DNA of 64,000 nt from Pseudonocardia broussonetiae. Its GTDB lineage: Bacteria > Actinomycetota > Actinomycetes > Mycobacteriales > Pseudonocardiaceae. The position numbers were made by a program, and so were the translations under genes. The DNA lies in assembly GCF_013155125.1 (NCBI RefSeq), contig NZ_CP053564.1, forward strand, positions 1,619,501 to 1,683,500. Reading direction: 5' to 3'. The notes beneath the pieces are model-generated. The model did no database searches and was not told where the DNA came from. It worked only from the letters and a program-made list of their open reading frames with translations. Below, piece after piece: positions 57,322 to 64,000 of this stretch. The number at the start of each line of letters is the position of its first letter. The first letter of the stretch is position 1.

Positions 57322-59253
57322 TCACACCGAGGCGTGCTCCCGCCGGGGGCTGGGCGCGGGCGCGGGCCACCCGGGCCGCACCAGCAGGCGCAGGCCGTTG
57401 AGGCAGACCAGCACGGTGCTGAGCTCGTGCCCGGCCACGCCCAGCGCCAGGGGCAGGGTCGCGACCAGGTCCCAGGTGACCAGCACGACGATCACGGCCG
57501 CGGCGAACGCCAGGTTGGCCCGGGCGGTCCGCTGCGCCCGGCGGGCCAGCGCGAGCAGCGGCGGCAGGGAGCCGAGCGGGTCGCGCAGCAGCACGCCGTC
57601 GGAGGCCTGCACGGCGAGCGCCCCCGCGCCCTCGCCGACGGCCAGCCCGGCGTCGGCCGTGGCGAGCAGCGGGGCGTCGTTGATGCCGTCGCCGACCGCG
57701 AGCACCCGCCGCCCCGCGCCCTGCCACTCCGCCACGACCGCGGCCTTGTCCTCGGGCAGCAGGCCGGCGCGCACGTCGTCGACGCCGAGCTCGCGGCCGA
57801 TGCGGGCAGCGGGCGCCGGAGCGTCGCCGGTGAGCAGGACGGGCGGGGTGCCGACGGTGGCGGTCAGCGTCGCGAGGGCGTCGGCGGCGCCGGGGCGCAG
57901 GGCGTCGGCCAGCGCCAGCACGCCGGCGGGCCTGCCGCCGACCAGCACCACGACCGCGGTGCGCCCGGCGTCCTCGTGGCGGGAGACGGCGGCGCGGGCG
58001 GTCGGGTGGTCGCCCCCGTCGAGCAGCGACGGCCGCCCGACGACGATCTCCACCCCGCCGACGACCGCCCGCACCCCGACGCCGGGCAGCGCGTCGAACG
58101 CGGCGGCGGCCGGGACGCGCAGGTGGGCGGCGGCCTCGCGGACGGCGCGGCCGAGCACGTGCTCGCTGCCGGACTCGGCCGCGGCGGCCAGAGCGAGCAC
58201 GCCGTCGCGCCCGCCGTCCCCCGCGAGTCGGGCTGTGGTTGCGACCGTGTCGGGGTGGCCGAGCGGCTCGACCGCCACCAGCTCGGGCCGCCCGCGGGTG
58301 ACGGTGCCGGTCTTGTCCAGCGCCACGGCGTCGACGACGGCGAGCGCCTCGACCACCGTGGCGTCGCGCAGCAGCACCCCGCGCCGCCCGGCCACGGCGA
58401 TCGCGGCGAGCAGCGGCGGCATGGTCGCGAGCACGACCGCGCACGGCGACGCGACGATCATGAACGTCATCGCGCGCAGCAGCGTCGGTTCGAACGCGGC
58501 ACCGAACAGCAGCGGCCCGCCCAGCAGCGCCAGCGCCCCGACGACGACGGCCACCGAGTACCGCTGCTCGATGCGCTCGATCCACAGCTGCCGCCCGGCC
58601 TTGGTCTCCGTGGCGCGTTCGACCTGCGCGGCGATGCCGGCGACGACCGAGTCGGCCGGGTCGCGCTCCACCCGGACCCGCAGCGTGCCGGTGCCGTTGA
58701 CGGTGCCGGCGTGCACGTCGTCGCCGGGGGCGCGGGGCACCGGGACGGGCTCGCCCGTCAGCCCGGCGGTGTCGACGTCGCTCGCGCCGCCGACCACGCG
58801 TCCGTCGGCGGGGATCTTCTCCCCCGGCCGGACGACGACCTCGTCGCCGACGGTCAGCGCGTCGGCGCGGACGACGCGCTCGGAGCCCGCGAGCGTCGCC
58901 GTCTCGGGAGCGAGGTCGAGCAGGGCGTGGATGCTGCGCTCGGTGCGGGCGGTCATCACCGCCTCCAGCGCGCCGGAGCTCGCGAAGATCACGATGAGCA
59001 GGCCGCCGTCGAGGGGCTGGCCGATCGCGGCGGCGGCGAGGGCGGCCACGACCATGAGCAGGTCGACGTCGAGGCGCCGCTCGCCCAGCGCCCGCACGCC
59101 CTCGACCAGCGGCTCCCACCCGCCCGCGACGTAGCAGACCGCGTAGAGCACGACGACCGCCGCGGCCGGCGCGCCGAGCAGGTCGGCGGGCACCGCCAGC
59201 GCGAACGCGGCGAGGGAGAGCAGGGCCCAACGGACCTCGGGCATCGACCACAT
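57322..59253 (-). CDS. P1B-type heavy-metal ATPase (P1B-4-like)
   Basis: 643-residue metal-exporting P-type ATPase. The phosphorylation motif is DKTGTVTRG (D313), TGEPVPVPR the actuator, and [11 protein letters not shown] the hinge. The membrane metal site is SPC (S269-C271) instead of CPC, and the later helix has H609-E610. SPC plus HE are marks of the P1B-4 group, which exports Co, Ni or Fe (CtpD, CtpJ, CoaT). There is no N-terminal metal-binding domain, as in that group. ATG 59253 follows TACGGT by 7 bases. Controlled by the divergent ArsR gene. Confidence 0.9.
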   Translation of the reverse strand: MWSMPEVRWALLSLAAFALAVPADLLGAPAAAVVVLYAVCYVAGGWEPLVEGVRALGERRLDVDLLMVVAALAAAAIGQPLDGGLLIVIFASSGALEAVMTARTERSIHALLDLAPETATLAGSERVVRADALTVGDEVVVRPGEKIPADGRVVGGASDVDTAGLTGEPVPVPRAPGDDVHAGTVNGTGTLRVRVERDPADSVVAGIAAQVERATETKAGRQLWIERIEQRYSVAVVVGALALLGGPLLFGAAFEPTLLRAMTFMIVASPCAVVLATMPPLLAAIAVAGRRGVLLRDATVVEALAVVDAVALDKTGTVTRGRPELVAVEPLGHPDTVATTARLAGDGGRDGVLALAAAAESGSEHVLGRAVREAAAHLRVPAAAAFDALPGVGVRAVVGGVEIVVGRPSLLDGGDHPTARAAVSRHEDAGRTAVVVLVGGRPAGVLALADALRPGAADALATLTATVGTPPVLLTGDAPAPAARIGRELGVDDVRAGLLPEDKAAVVAEWQGAGRRVLAVGDGINDAPLLATADAGLAVGEGAGALAVQASDGVLLRDPLGSLPPLLALARRAQRTARANLAFAAAVIVVLVTWDLVATLPLALGVAGHELSTVLVCLNGLRLLVRPGWPAPAPSPRREHASV

Positions 59254-59260
59254 GGGTGCC

Positions 59261-59266
59261 ACCGTA
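59261..59266 (-). promoter_or_regulatory. -10 box of leaderless P1B ATPase gene
   Basis: Minus-strand TACGGT 7 bases before ATG 59253. It overlaps the edge of the palindromic operator. Confidence 0.5.
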
Positions 59267-59291
59267 CCTGCGCAGGTACGCAGGTACGCAG
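59263..59291. promoter_or_regulatory. Probable ArsR/SmtB operator
   Basis: Perfect 18-bp palindrome CGTACCTGCGCAGGTACG (59263-59280), then a further CAGGTACGCAG. The half-site GCAGGTA recurs over the -10 box of the regulator gene at about 59329-59335, so both divergent promoters carry it. Confidence 0.75.
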
Positions 59292-59332
59292 ACGGCTCGG
59301 TCAGGAGCGGGTCCCGCAGGGGGTGGTGCAGG

Positions 59333-59338
59333 TAGTCT
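59333..59338 (+). promoter_or_regulatory. -10 box of leaderless arsR-type gene
   Basis: TAGTCT followed after 6 bases by GTG 59345; it overlaps a GCAGGTA operator half-site. Confidence 0.6.
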
Positions 59339-59344
59339 GGCCGC

Positions 59345-59668
59345 GTGCACGACGGCATCCCGGGCTTCGCGATGCCGCACGCCGACGACGTCCGGCGGGC
59401 GGCCGACTCGCTGCGCCTGCTCGCCGACCCCACCCGCATCAAGATCCTCTGGGCCCTGCTGCACGGCGAGGAGTCGGTGGCGTGCCTGGCCGACCTCGTC
59501 GGCGCCAGCCCCACCGCGGTGAGCCAGCACCTGGCGAAGCTGCGGCTCGCGGGCCTGGTCGAGGGCCGGCGCGAGGGCACCTTCATCTACTACTCGGCGG
59601 GTGACGGGGTGCGTGGGGTGCTGGCCGAGGCTCTGCGGCTCGGCCAGCCGGCGGGGTTGGGGCGGTAG
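59345..59668 (+). CDS. ArsR/SmtB family metal-responsive repressor
   Basis: 107-residue winged-helix repressor. [19 protein letters not shown] leads to the recognition helix [19 protein letters not shown] and the wing [14 protein letters not shown]. The helix-3 metal motif is reduced to SVACLADLV with one Cys. The N-terminus is rich in ligands ([15 protein letters not shown]), a little like NmtR, where N-terminal residues bind Ni or Co. It should release the divergent P1B ATPase promoter when metal rises. Confidence 0.9.
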   Translation: MHDGIPGFAMPHADDVRRAADSLRLLADPTRIKILWALLHGEESVACLADLVGASPTAVSQHLAKLRLAGLVEGRREGTFIYYSAGDGVRGVLAEALRLGQPAGLGR

Positions 59669-59696
59669 GGCTCCGGCTCACTGCCCGGCCGGGCTG

Positions 59697-60736
59697 TGAT
59701 CGTCGGGAAGGTGACGTCACGGTCTGTTGGGCGACGGTGGTGGTGCGGTCTCGGCGATCACTGGGCGTGGTTCGGGTCGTGATCGTCAGGAGTGTGACCT
59801 CACAGCCCTCCTGGCGACCGTGGGGGCGCGCTTGCGGTGATCACCGGCGCCGAGCGGGTCGTGATCGGCAGAACCGGGACCACAGGGCCCTCCCGGCGGC
59901 CGTGGGGGCGCACTTCCGATGATCATGCCGGGGGCGCCCGGTCCTGGGTGGGCCCTTGGTCGGAGCGCGCCCCACGCCCGGTCCGCCGTTGCCGCCGCGG
60001 CTGGTGGGTCGGCGATCGTCGGAACTGTGCCGTGAGGGTCGGTCGGACGACCGTGGCGGTGCGGTTCCGGTGATCATCGCCGCCGGTTCGCGTCGTGATC
60101 ATCAGGAGTGTGACCTCACGGCCCTCCCAGCGACCGTGGGGGCGCACTCTCGGCGATCACGGGCGCCGAGCGGGTCGGTGATCGTAAGGAGTGTGACGTC
60201 ACGGCCCTCCGCCCGACCGTGAGGGCGCATTCTCGGGGATCACCGGCGGCGGTCAGGTCGTGATCGGTGGAACTGTGACGTCAGGGGCCTCCCGGCGACC
60301 GTGGGGGCCCACTCTCGGCGATCACCGGCGTCGATCGGGTCGTGGTCGTCGAGAGTGTGAGGTCGCGGCCCTCTCGACGACGGTGGGGGCGCACTGTCGA
60401 CGATCATGCCGCGGGCCTCCGGCCCCGGTGGGCCGCCTGGTCGGAGCGCCACCCCGCGCCCGGAGTGCCGCCTGGTCGGAGCGCCACTCCCACGCCCGGT
60501 CTGCCGTTGCCGCGGCGGCTGGTGGGTTGGTGATCGTCGGAAGTGTGCCGTGAGGGTCGGACGACCGTGGTGGTGCGGTTCCGGTGATCATCGCCGCCGG
60601 TTCGTATCGAGATCGTCAGGAGTGCGACGTGACGGCCCTTCCGACGACAGTGGTGGCACACTCTCGGCGATCACCGCGGCCGGCCGGGCTGTGATCGTCA
60701 GGAGTGTGACGTCACGGCCCTCCGCCCGACCGTGAC
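59697..60736. repeat. Pal64 array 3, left part (eleven units, last one split)
   Basis: Units start at 59697, 59780, 59862, 60013, 60096, 60179, 60261, 60343, 60531, 60610 and 60692. All are 64 bp except 60531 (60 bp, lacking 4 bases in the loop); the last continues at 62044-62062 beyond the IS. Short spacers are 18-20 bases and of similar sequence. Two longer spacers (59926-60012 and 60407-60530) are related to each other. No credible gene lies between the arsR stop and the IS. Confidence 0.9.
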
Positions 60737-62017
60737 TGTTCTGACCGAGGTGATGTCGGACGTTAGGTGCCGGGGACATGTCGGACACGGGGTTTCAGCG
60801 GGTGGGTGTGGGCAGTGCACTGCCCACGAGGAAGGTGTCTAGCAGGCTGCTGCCGTAGAAGGCGTGCAGCCGGCCGTGTTCGCGTAGGACTCCGATGGTG
60901 ACCCCACCCCATTTCTCGCCGACGCTCAACGAGGTCCCGGCGTAGGTGAACGCCCCGCAGGGGCGGGTCTTGCGGCGCAGACAGCCCGGTGGGGTGTGGT
61001 CGGCGGGTTCGAGATCGACCGCGGGCAGCTCGATCCCCAGGCCGGGTCGGTAGACCTCGGCGGGAGTGGCTCCGTGCAGGGCCTGGTGGGGGCGTTCGGT
61101 GTTGTAGTGGCGGCGGAACATCCTGAACAGCTCGCCGGCCTGGGCCAGGGTGGCCGGGACGGGGTGGCGGGCCAACCACACCCGTTGGGTGTGGTGCAGG
61201 CGCTCGACCTTCCCGCAGGTCTGGGGGTGGTAGGGGCGGGAATGGGTCAGGCAGATCCCGGCGGCTTTGACCCGGCGTTCGAAGCTGACCTCGTCGCCGT
61301 GCAGGCGCCCGGTGAAACAGCGACCGTTGTCGGTGAGGATCCATTCCGGGACTCCGTAGAGGGCGACCGCGGTGCAGACCGTGGACCAGGTCAGGTGCCC
61401 GGTCAGGCCCGGTCCGACGGTGATGGCCGGGCAAAACCGGGAGTGGTCGTCGATCACCTCCACCGTCCAGTAGGGGCTGCGGTCGGCGAGGTGGTGCATC
61501 GCGCCGTCGATCTGCCACAGCTGGTTGCTCGCCGAGCGTTCGAACCGGTGGCCCGGCCCGGTGGGGCGGGCCCGTCGCGGGCGGGGAGTGAGGATCCCGC
61601 GTCGGGCCAGCGCCTGCTGGACCGTGGACGAGGCCGGCACGACCAGCCCTTCCCGGCGCAGCGCGTCGCGGATCTTCACCGGCCCCCAGCCGTGGGCCTT
61701 GCGCAACGCCACGATCCGGTCCTCGAGCGCAGCGTCGAGCTGGGCCGGGGAACTGCCCGGGCGCCGCGAACGCGGCGCCAACCCGGCCAACCCATCGGTG
61801 TCATAGCGCTGTTTCCAGGCGTAGAAGGTGTCCGGGCTGATCCCGTGCCGGCGACACACCTCCCGGACCGTGCGCCCGGACCAGCCCGGTTCTAACAGGA
61901 CCGCTAAACGTTGCTCCACGACGTCCATCACCTTCAGCGGCATGCCGGTCAGCATCCGCGCTCAGGTGTCCGACAAGTCCCCGGTACATCACGTCCGACA
62001 AGTCACCGGTCAGAACA
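60737..62017. mobile_element. IS481-family insertion sequence
   Basis: 1281-bp element. The left end 60737-60788 and right end 61966-62017 form imperfect inverted repeats of 52 bp that begin TGTTCTGACCG; each holds two TGTCGGAC sub-repeats, likely transposase sites. It is flanked by an exact 26-bp direct repeat (60711-60736 and 62018-62043), which together rebuild one intact Pal64 unit when the IS and one repeat copy are removed. It holds one transposase gene, apparently intact, so the insertion may be recent. Confidence 0.9.
60795..61955 (-). CDS. IS481-family transposase
   Basis: 386-residue DDE transposase. An N-terminal helix-turn-helix pair (TVREVCRRHGISPDTFYAWKQR) is followed by the integrase core with D150 in WQIDGAMHH, D209 in ILTDNGRCF and E251 in GKVERLHH, all present. 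A C-terminal beta-rich domain follows YNTERPHQALHGATPAEVY. ATG 61955 is used; an ATG at 61943 is equally possible. The reading frame is undamaged. Confidence 0.93.
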   Translation of the reverse strand: MLTGMPLKVMDVVEQRLAVLLEPGWSGRTVREVCRRHGISPDTFYAWKQRYDTDGLAGLAPRSRRPGSSPAQLDAALEDRIVALRKAHGWGPVKIRDALRREGLVVPASSTVQQALARRGILTPRPRRARPTGPGHRFERSASNQLWQIDGAMHHLADRSPYWTVEVIDDHSRFCPAITVGPGLTGHLTWSTVCTAVALYGVPEWILTDNGRCFTGRLHGDEVSFERRVKAAGICLTHSRPYHPQTCGKVERLHHTQRVWLARHPVPATLAQAGELFRMFRRHYNTERPHQALHGATPAEVYRPGLGIELPAVDLEPADHTPPGCLRRKTRPCGAFTYAGTSLSVGEKWGGVTIGVLREHGRLHAFYGSSLLDTFLVGSALPTPTR

Positions 62018-62062
62018 GTCACGGCCCTCCGCCCGACCGTGACGGCGCACTCCCGACGATCA
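62018..62062. repeat. Right target duplicate and rest of the split Pal64 unit
   Basis: Bases 62018-62043 repeat 60711-60736 exactly; 62044-62062 is the outer right arm of the eleventh Pal64 unit of array 3, ending CGACGATCA. Confidence 0.9.
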
Positions 62063-62090
62063 TCAAGGGTGGAGTCGGAGCTGGGGCGGC

Positions 62091-63746
62091 TCACTGCGCC
62101 TGCTTCACCGCCAGCTCCGCGACGGCCTGGCGGGCGGCCGCGGGGTCCACGGCGGCGCAGGCGGCCTCCGCACGCTCACGGCAGTCCTCCAGGCTCGCGC
62201 CGGCGATCGAGGCCCCGACGGCGGCCAGGGCGCCGGCGCCCATCGACAGCGTCGCCATCCCGAGCCCGACCAGGACCGGGGCCAGGGCGGGGTCGGCGGC
62301 GGCCTCGCCGCACACCCCGACCGGCGTGCCGGTGGTGGCCGAGGCCTCGCCGAGCAGGCGGAGCAGGCGCAGGAGGGCGGGCTGCCACGGGTCGTTGAGG
62401 GCGGCGACCGGGCCGGACTGGCGGTCGGCCGCGAACAGGTACTGGGCCAGGTCGTTGGTGCCGACGCTGGCGAAGTCGACCTCGGCGAGCACCTCGTGGG
62501 CGGTCAGCACGGCGGCCGGGACCTCGATCATCACGCCGGCCGAGCGGATGCCGTGCTCCCGGCACCGCGCGACGAACCAGCGGGCCTCCTCGGCCGTCGC
62601 GACCATCGGCGCCATCACCTTGAGCTCGGCGCCGGTCTCGGTGGCCGCAGCGGCGAGGGTCGCGAGCTGGCGGTCGAGCACGTCGGAGCCCGGGCCGGGC
62701 ACGCGCGCCACGCGCAGCCCGCGCACGCCCAGCGCCGGGTTCGGCTCGCCGTCGAGCGTCAGGAACGGCAGGGGCTTGTCGGCGCCCGCGTCGAGGGTGC
62801 GCGCGGTGACCGGGAGCCCGGCGAACGCGGCCAGCACCCCCGCGTAGACCTCGTGCTGTCGGGCGACCGAGGGCTCCTCGGCGGCGGAGAGGAACGCGAG
62901 CTCGGTGCGGAACAGCCCGACGCCCTGCGCGCGCAGCCCGGCCGCCGTCACCGCACCCTTCGCCTCGCCGACGTTGGCCAGCAGCGGCACCACGTGGCCG
63001 TCGGAGGTCCGGCCGACGCCGTCCCACTCGGCCGCGACCACGGTCCCGTTCTCCTGCTCGACGACGTCGGCCACCTCCTGCACCACGCCCGTCGCCCCGT
63101 CGACGACGACCGCGGTGCCCTCGGCGATCGAGGTGGCGCCGGCGCAGCCGACGACCGCGGGGATGCCGAGCGAGCGGGCCAGGATCGCGGTGTGGCTGGT
63201 GGGGCCGCCCTGCTCGGTGACCAGCGCCAGCGCGATGCCGGGGCGCAGGCCCGCGGTGTCGGCGGGGGCGAGGTCGGCGGCGACGAGGACGCACGGGGCG
63301 TCGAGGTCGGCGACGCCCGGGGCGGGCAGGCCGAGCAGCTCGGCGACGATCCGGTCGCGCACGTCGTGGATGTCGCGGGCGCGCTCGGCCATGTACCCGC
63401 CCATGCCGGTGAGCAGGTCGGCGAACGCGCCGGCCGCCTCGTACACGGCGCGGGCGGCGGGGCGCCCGCCGCCGGTGACCAGGTCGCGGGCGTTGTCGAG
63501 CAGCGCCGGGTCGGTGACCATCGCGACGGTCGCCTCCAGCACGTCCTTCGCGTCGCCCGACACCGTGGCCGCGCGGGCCTCCAGGCGGGCGGCGACGACG
63601 GCGACGGCCGGGGCGATGCGCGCGGCCTCCCCCGCCGGGTCGAGGGGTGCGGGGCCCACCGGGGGCTCGCCGGGTGCGTCGGCGACCCGGACCACCCGTC
63701 CGCTCGCACGCCCGCTGCTAGCCGGGATCCCGCTCAGTGTCCGCAT
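62091..63746 (-). CDS. ptsI: PTS enzyme I (phosphoenolpyruvate-protein phosphotransferase)
   Basis: 551-residue enzyme that moves phosphate from PEP to HPr in the sugar phosphotransferase system. The phosphorylated His is H185 in GGPTSHTAILARSLGIPAV; the PEP-binding domain shows FRTELAFL, MVATAEEARWF, GVMIEVPAAVL and FASVGTNDLAQYLFAADR. The length is near the usual 570. ATG 63746 has GGGAG 5 bases upstream; a GTG at 63752 is less likely. It is divergent from a DeoR-type regulator, as in actinobacterial fructose PTS clusters. Confidence 0.95.
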   Translation of the reverse strand: MRTLSGIPASSGRASGRVVRVADAPGEPPVGPAPLDPAGEAARIAPAVAVVAARLEARAATVSGDAKDVLEATVAMVTDPALLDNARDLVTGGGRPAARAVYEAAGAFADLLTGMGGYMAERARDIHDVRDRIVAELLGLPAPGVADLDAPCVLVAADLAPADTAGLRPGIALALVTEQGGPTSHTAILARSLGIPAVVGCAGATSIAEGTAVVVDGATGVVQEVADVVEQENGTVVAAEWDGVGRTSDGHVVPLLANVGEAKGAVTAAGLRAQGVGLFRTELAFLSAAEEPSVARQHEVYAGVLAAFAGLPVTARTLDAGADKPLPFLTLDGEPNPALGVRGLRVARVPGPGSDVLDRQLATLAAAATETGAELKVMAPMVATAEEARWFVARCREHGIRSAGVMIEVPAAVLTAHEVLAEVDFASVGTNDLAQYLFAADRQSGPVAALNDPWQPALLRLLRLLGEASATTGTPVGVCGEAAADPALAPVLVGLGMATLSMGAGALAAVGASIAGASLEDCRERAEAACAAVDPAAARQAVAELAVKQAQ

Positions 63747-63842
63747 GTCCACTCCCAGATGACTTCCTCGTGACCCGTTGACAAACACAGTAAAACCCAC
63801 ATACTCGGACACAAGCAAGCACTAACTCGGGAGCAAACAAAG
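63747..63842. promoter_or_regulatory. Divergent ptsI / deoR-type control region
   Basis: AT-rich 96-base gap. On the plus strand TTGACA (63778-63783) and CATACT (63800-63805) are 16 bases apart, a good sigma-70-type promoter. On the minus strand TTGCTT with TTTACT 18 bases on may serve ptsI. Repeated ACAAACA and CAAGCA motifs fall across both and may bind the DeoR-type regulator. Confidence 0.6.
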
Positions 63843-64000
63843 ATGTACGCAGCGGAGCGGCAGCAGTGGTTGCTGAACCGGGCCCGTGAGGCCGGGCGGG
63901 TGGACGTCGCCGCCACGGCCGACGAGCTCGACGTGACCCCGGAGACGATCCGGCGCGACCTCGGCGCCCTGGAGCGCCAGGGCCTGCTGCGCCGCGTGCA
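63843..64000 (+). CDS. DeoR family sugar regulator, 3' end outside window
   Basis: The first 52 codons of a DeoR-type repressor: MYAAERQQWLLNRAREAGRV (residues 1-20) and the helix-turn-helix VAATADELDVTPETIRRDLG with ALERQGLLRRVH. Members next to PTS genes usually answer to a sugar phosphate such as fructose 1-phosphate. The gene runs off the right edge. Transcription should start from the TTGACA promoter about 35 bases upstream. Confidence 0.88.
   Translation, partial: MYAAERQQWLLNRAREAGRVDVAATADELDVTPETIRRDLGALERQGLLRRV

Noticed and set aside
59739..60735. Small proteins of the MITGTAPPRSS or VIVGSVTSR type
   Set aside because: These reading frames are translations of the Pal64 palindrome on either strand; they repeat with the array and are Arg/Pro/Ser-rich.
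59697..60736. CRISPR array
   Set aside because: The repeats are regular, but each 64-bp unit is a diverged palindrome, the short spacers resemble each other, and no cas gene is present.
59697..60736. Integron attC sites
   Set aside because: Imperfect palindromes of a similar size, but there are no cassette genes between them, no integrase and no conserved core sites of the attC type.

Overview
The window is very GC-rich, uses many GTG starts and has gene clusters in the order known from actinomycetes. The proteins and the synteny point to the order Pseudonocardiales (Pseudonocardia-like); this is inference from family resemblance, with no database search. Two blocks match gene orders known from Mycobacterium tuberculosis: trxB, anti-sigma factor, sigM, pseudokinase/murJ, DUF6049, NUDIX, pcnA (1-10754), and DUF3180, folK, folB, folP, folE, ftsH plus hpt, tilS, DUF2342 metalloprotease, dacB, ppa (21552-33671). 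Almost all of the sequence is ordinary chromosomal backbone. The only clear mobile gene is one IS481-type transposase.

Layout. 1-9228 (mostly minus): thiol redox and envelope stress (trxB with a SigR-type promoter, sigM with its anti-sigma factor) and peptidoglycan precursor export (murJ, its pseudokinase partner, a DUF6049 membrane protein). 9324-19746: tRNA CCA addition, an MFS protein, YqgE, DUF427, leuS behind a leucine-codon leader peptide and attenuator, a HEPN plus UPF0158-nucleotidyltransferase pair, a DUF1707 protein, an SDR and a secreted NlpC/P60 enzyme. 20216-26834: PrsW protease and the folate operon led by ftsH. 27135-33671: secreted serine protease, hpt, tilS, metalloprotease, DD-carboxypeptidase, pyrophosphatase. 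33727-44962: a MarR-controlled drug transporter, a thiolase/MaoC pair, a MEDS-HATPase regulator, oxidoreductase, SirB1-like protein, epimerase and surE. 44993-59668: YbjN-like protein, membrane spermidine-synthase-like protein, a TetR-controlled acyl-CoA carboxylase/dehydrogenase operon, inositol-phosphatase-like enzyme, PEP carboxylase, SDR, hydrolase, and an ArsR-controlled P1B metal ATPase. 62091-64000: PTS enzyme I divergent from a DeoR-type regulator.

The most unusual content is not protein-coding. A family of imperfect palindromes, here called Pal64, has 21 copies in three intergenic arrays (28309-28770, 43061-43741, 59697-62062). Twenty copies are exactly 64 bp and one is 60 bp, although their sequences have diverged. 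The last unit of the third array is split by the IS481 element, which is flanked by a 26-bp direct repeat formed from the hairpin tip. A second palindrome family of exactly 40 bp, Pal40, has five copies (10751, 42985, 43296, 43785, 44698). In two of them bases 2-4 are the stop codon of the upstream gene.

Regulatory signals are unusually readable. Many genes show a TANNNT -10 box 6-7 bases before a GTG or ATG start, which implies leaderless mRNAs. There are also clear operators for the TetR, MarR and ArsR regulators. One real puzzle is murJ: its reading frame stays open for about 290 proline-rich codons upstream of the conserved core, but that stretch contains no ATG, GTG or TTG.
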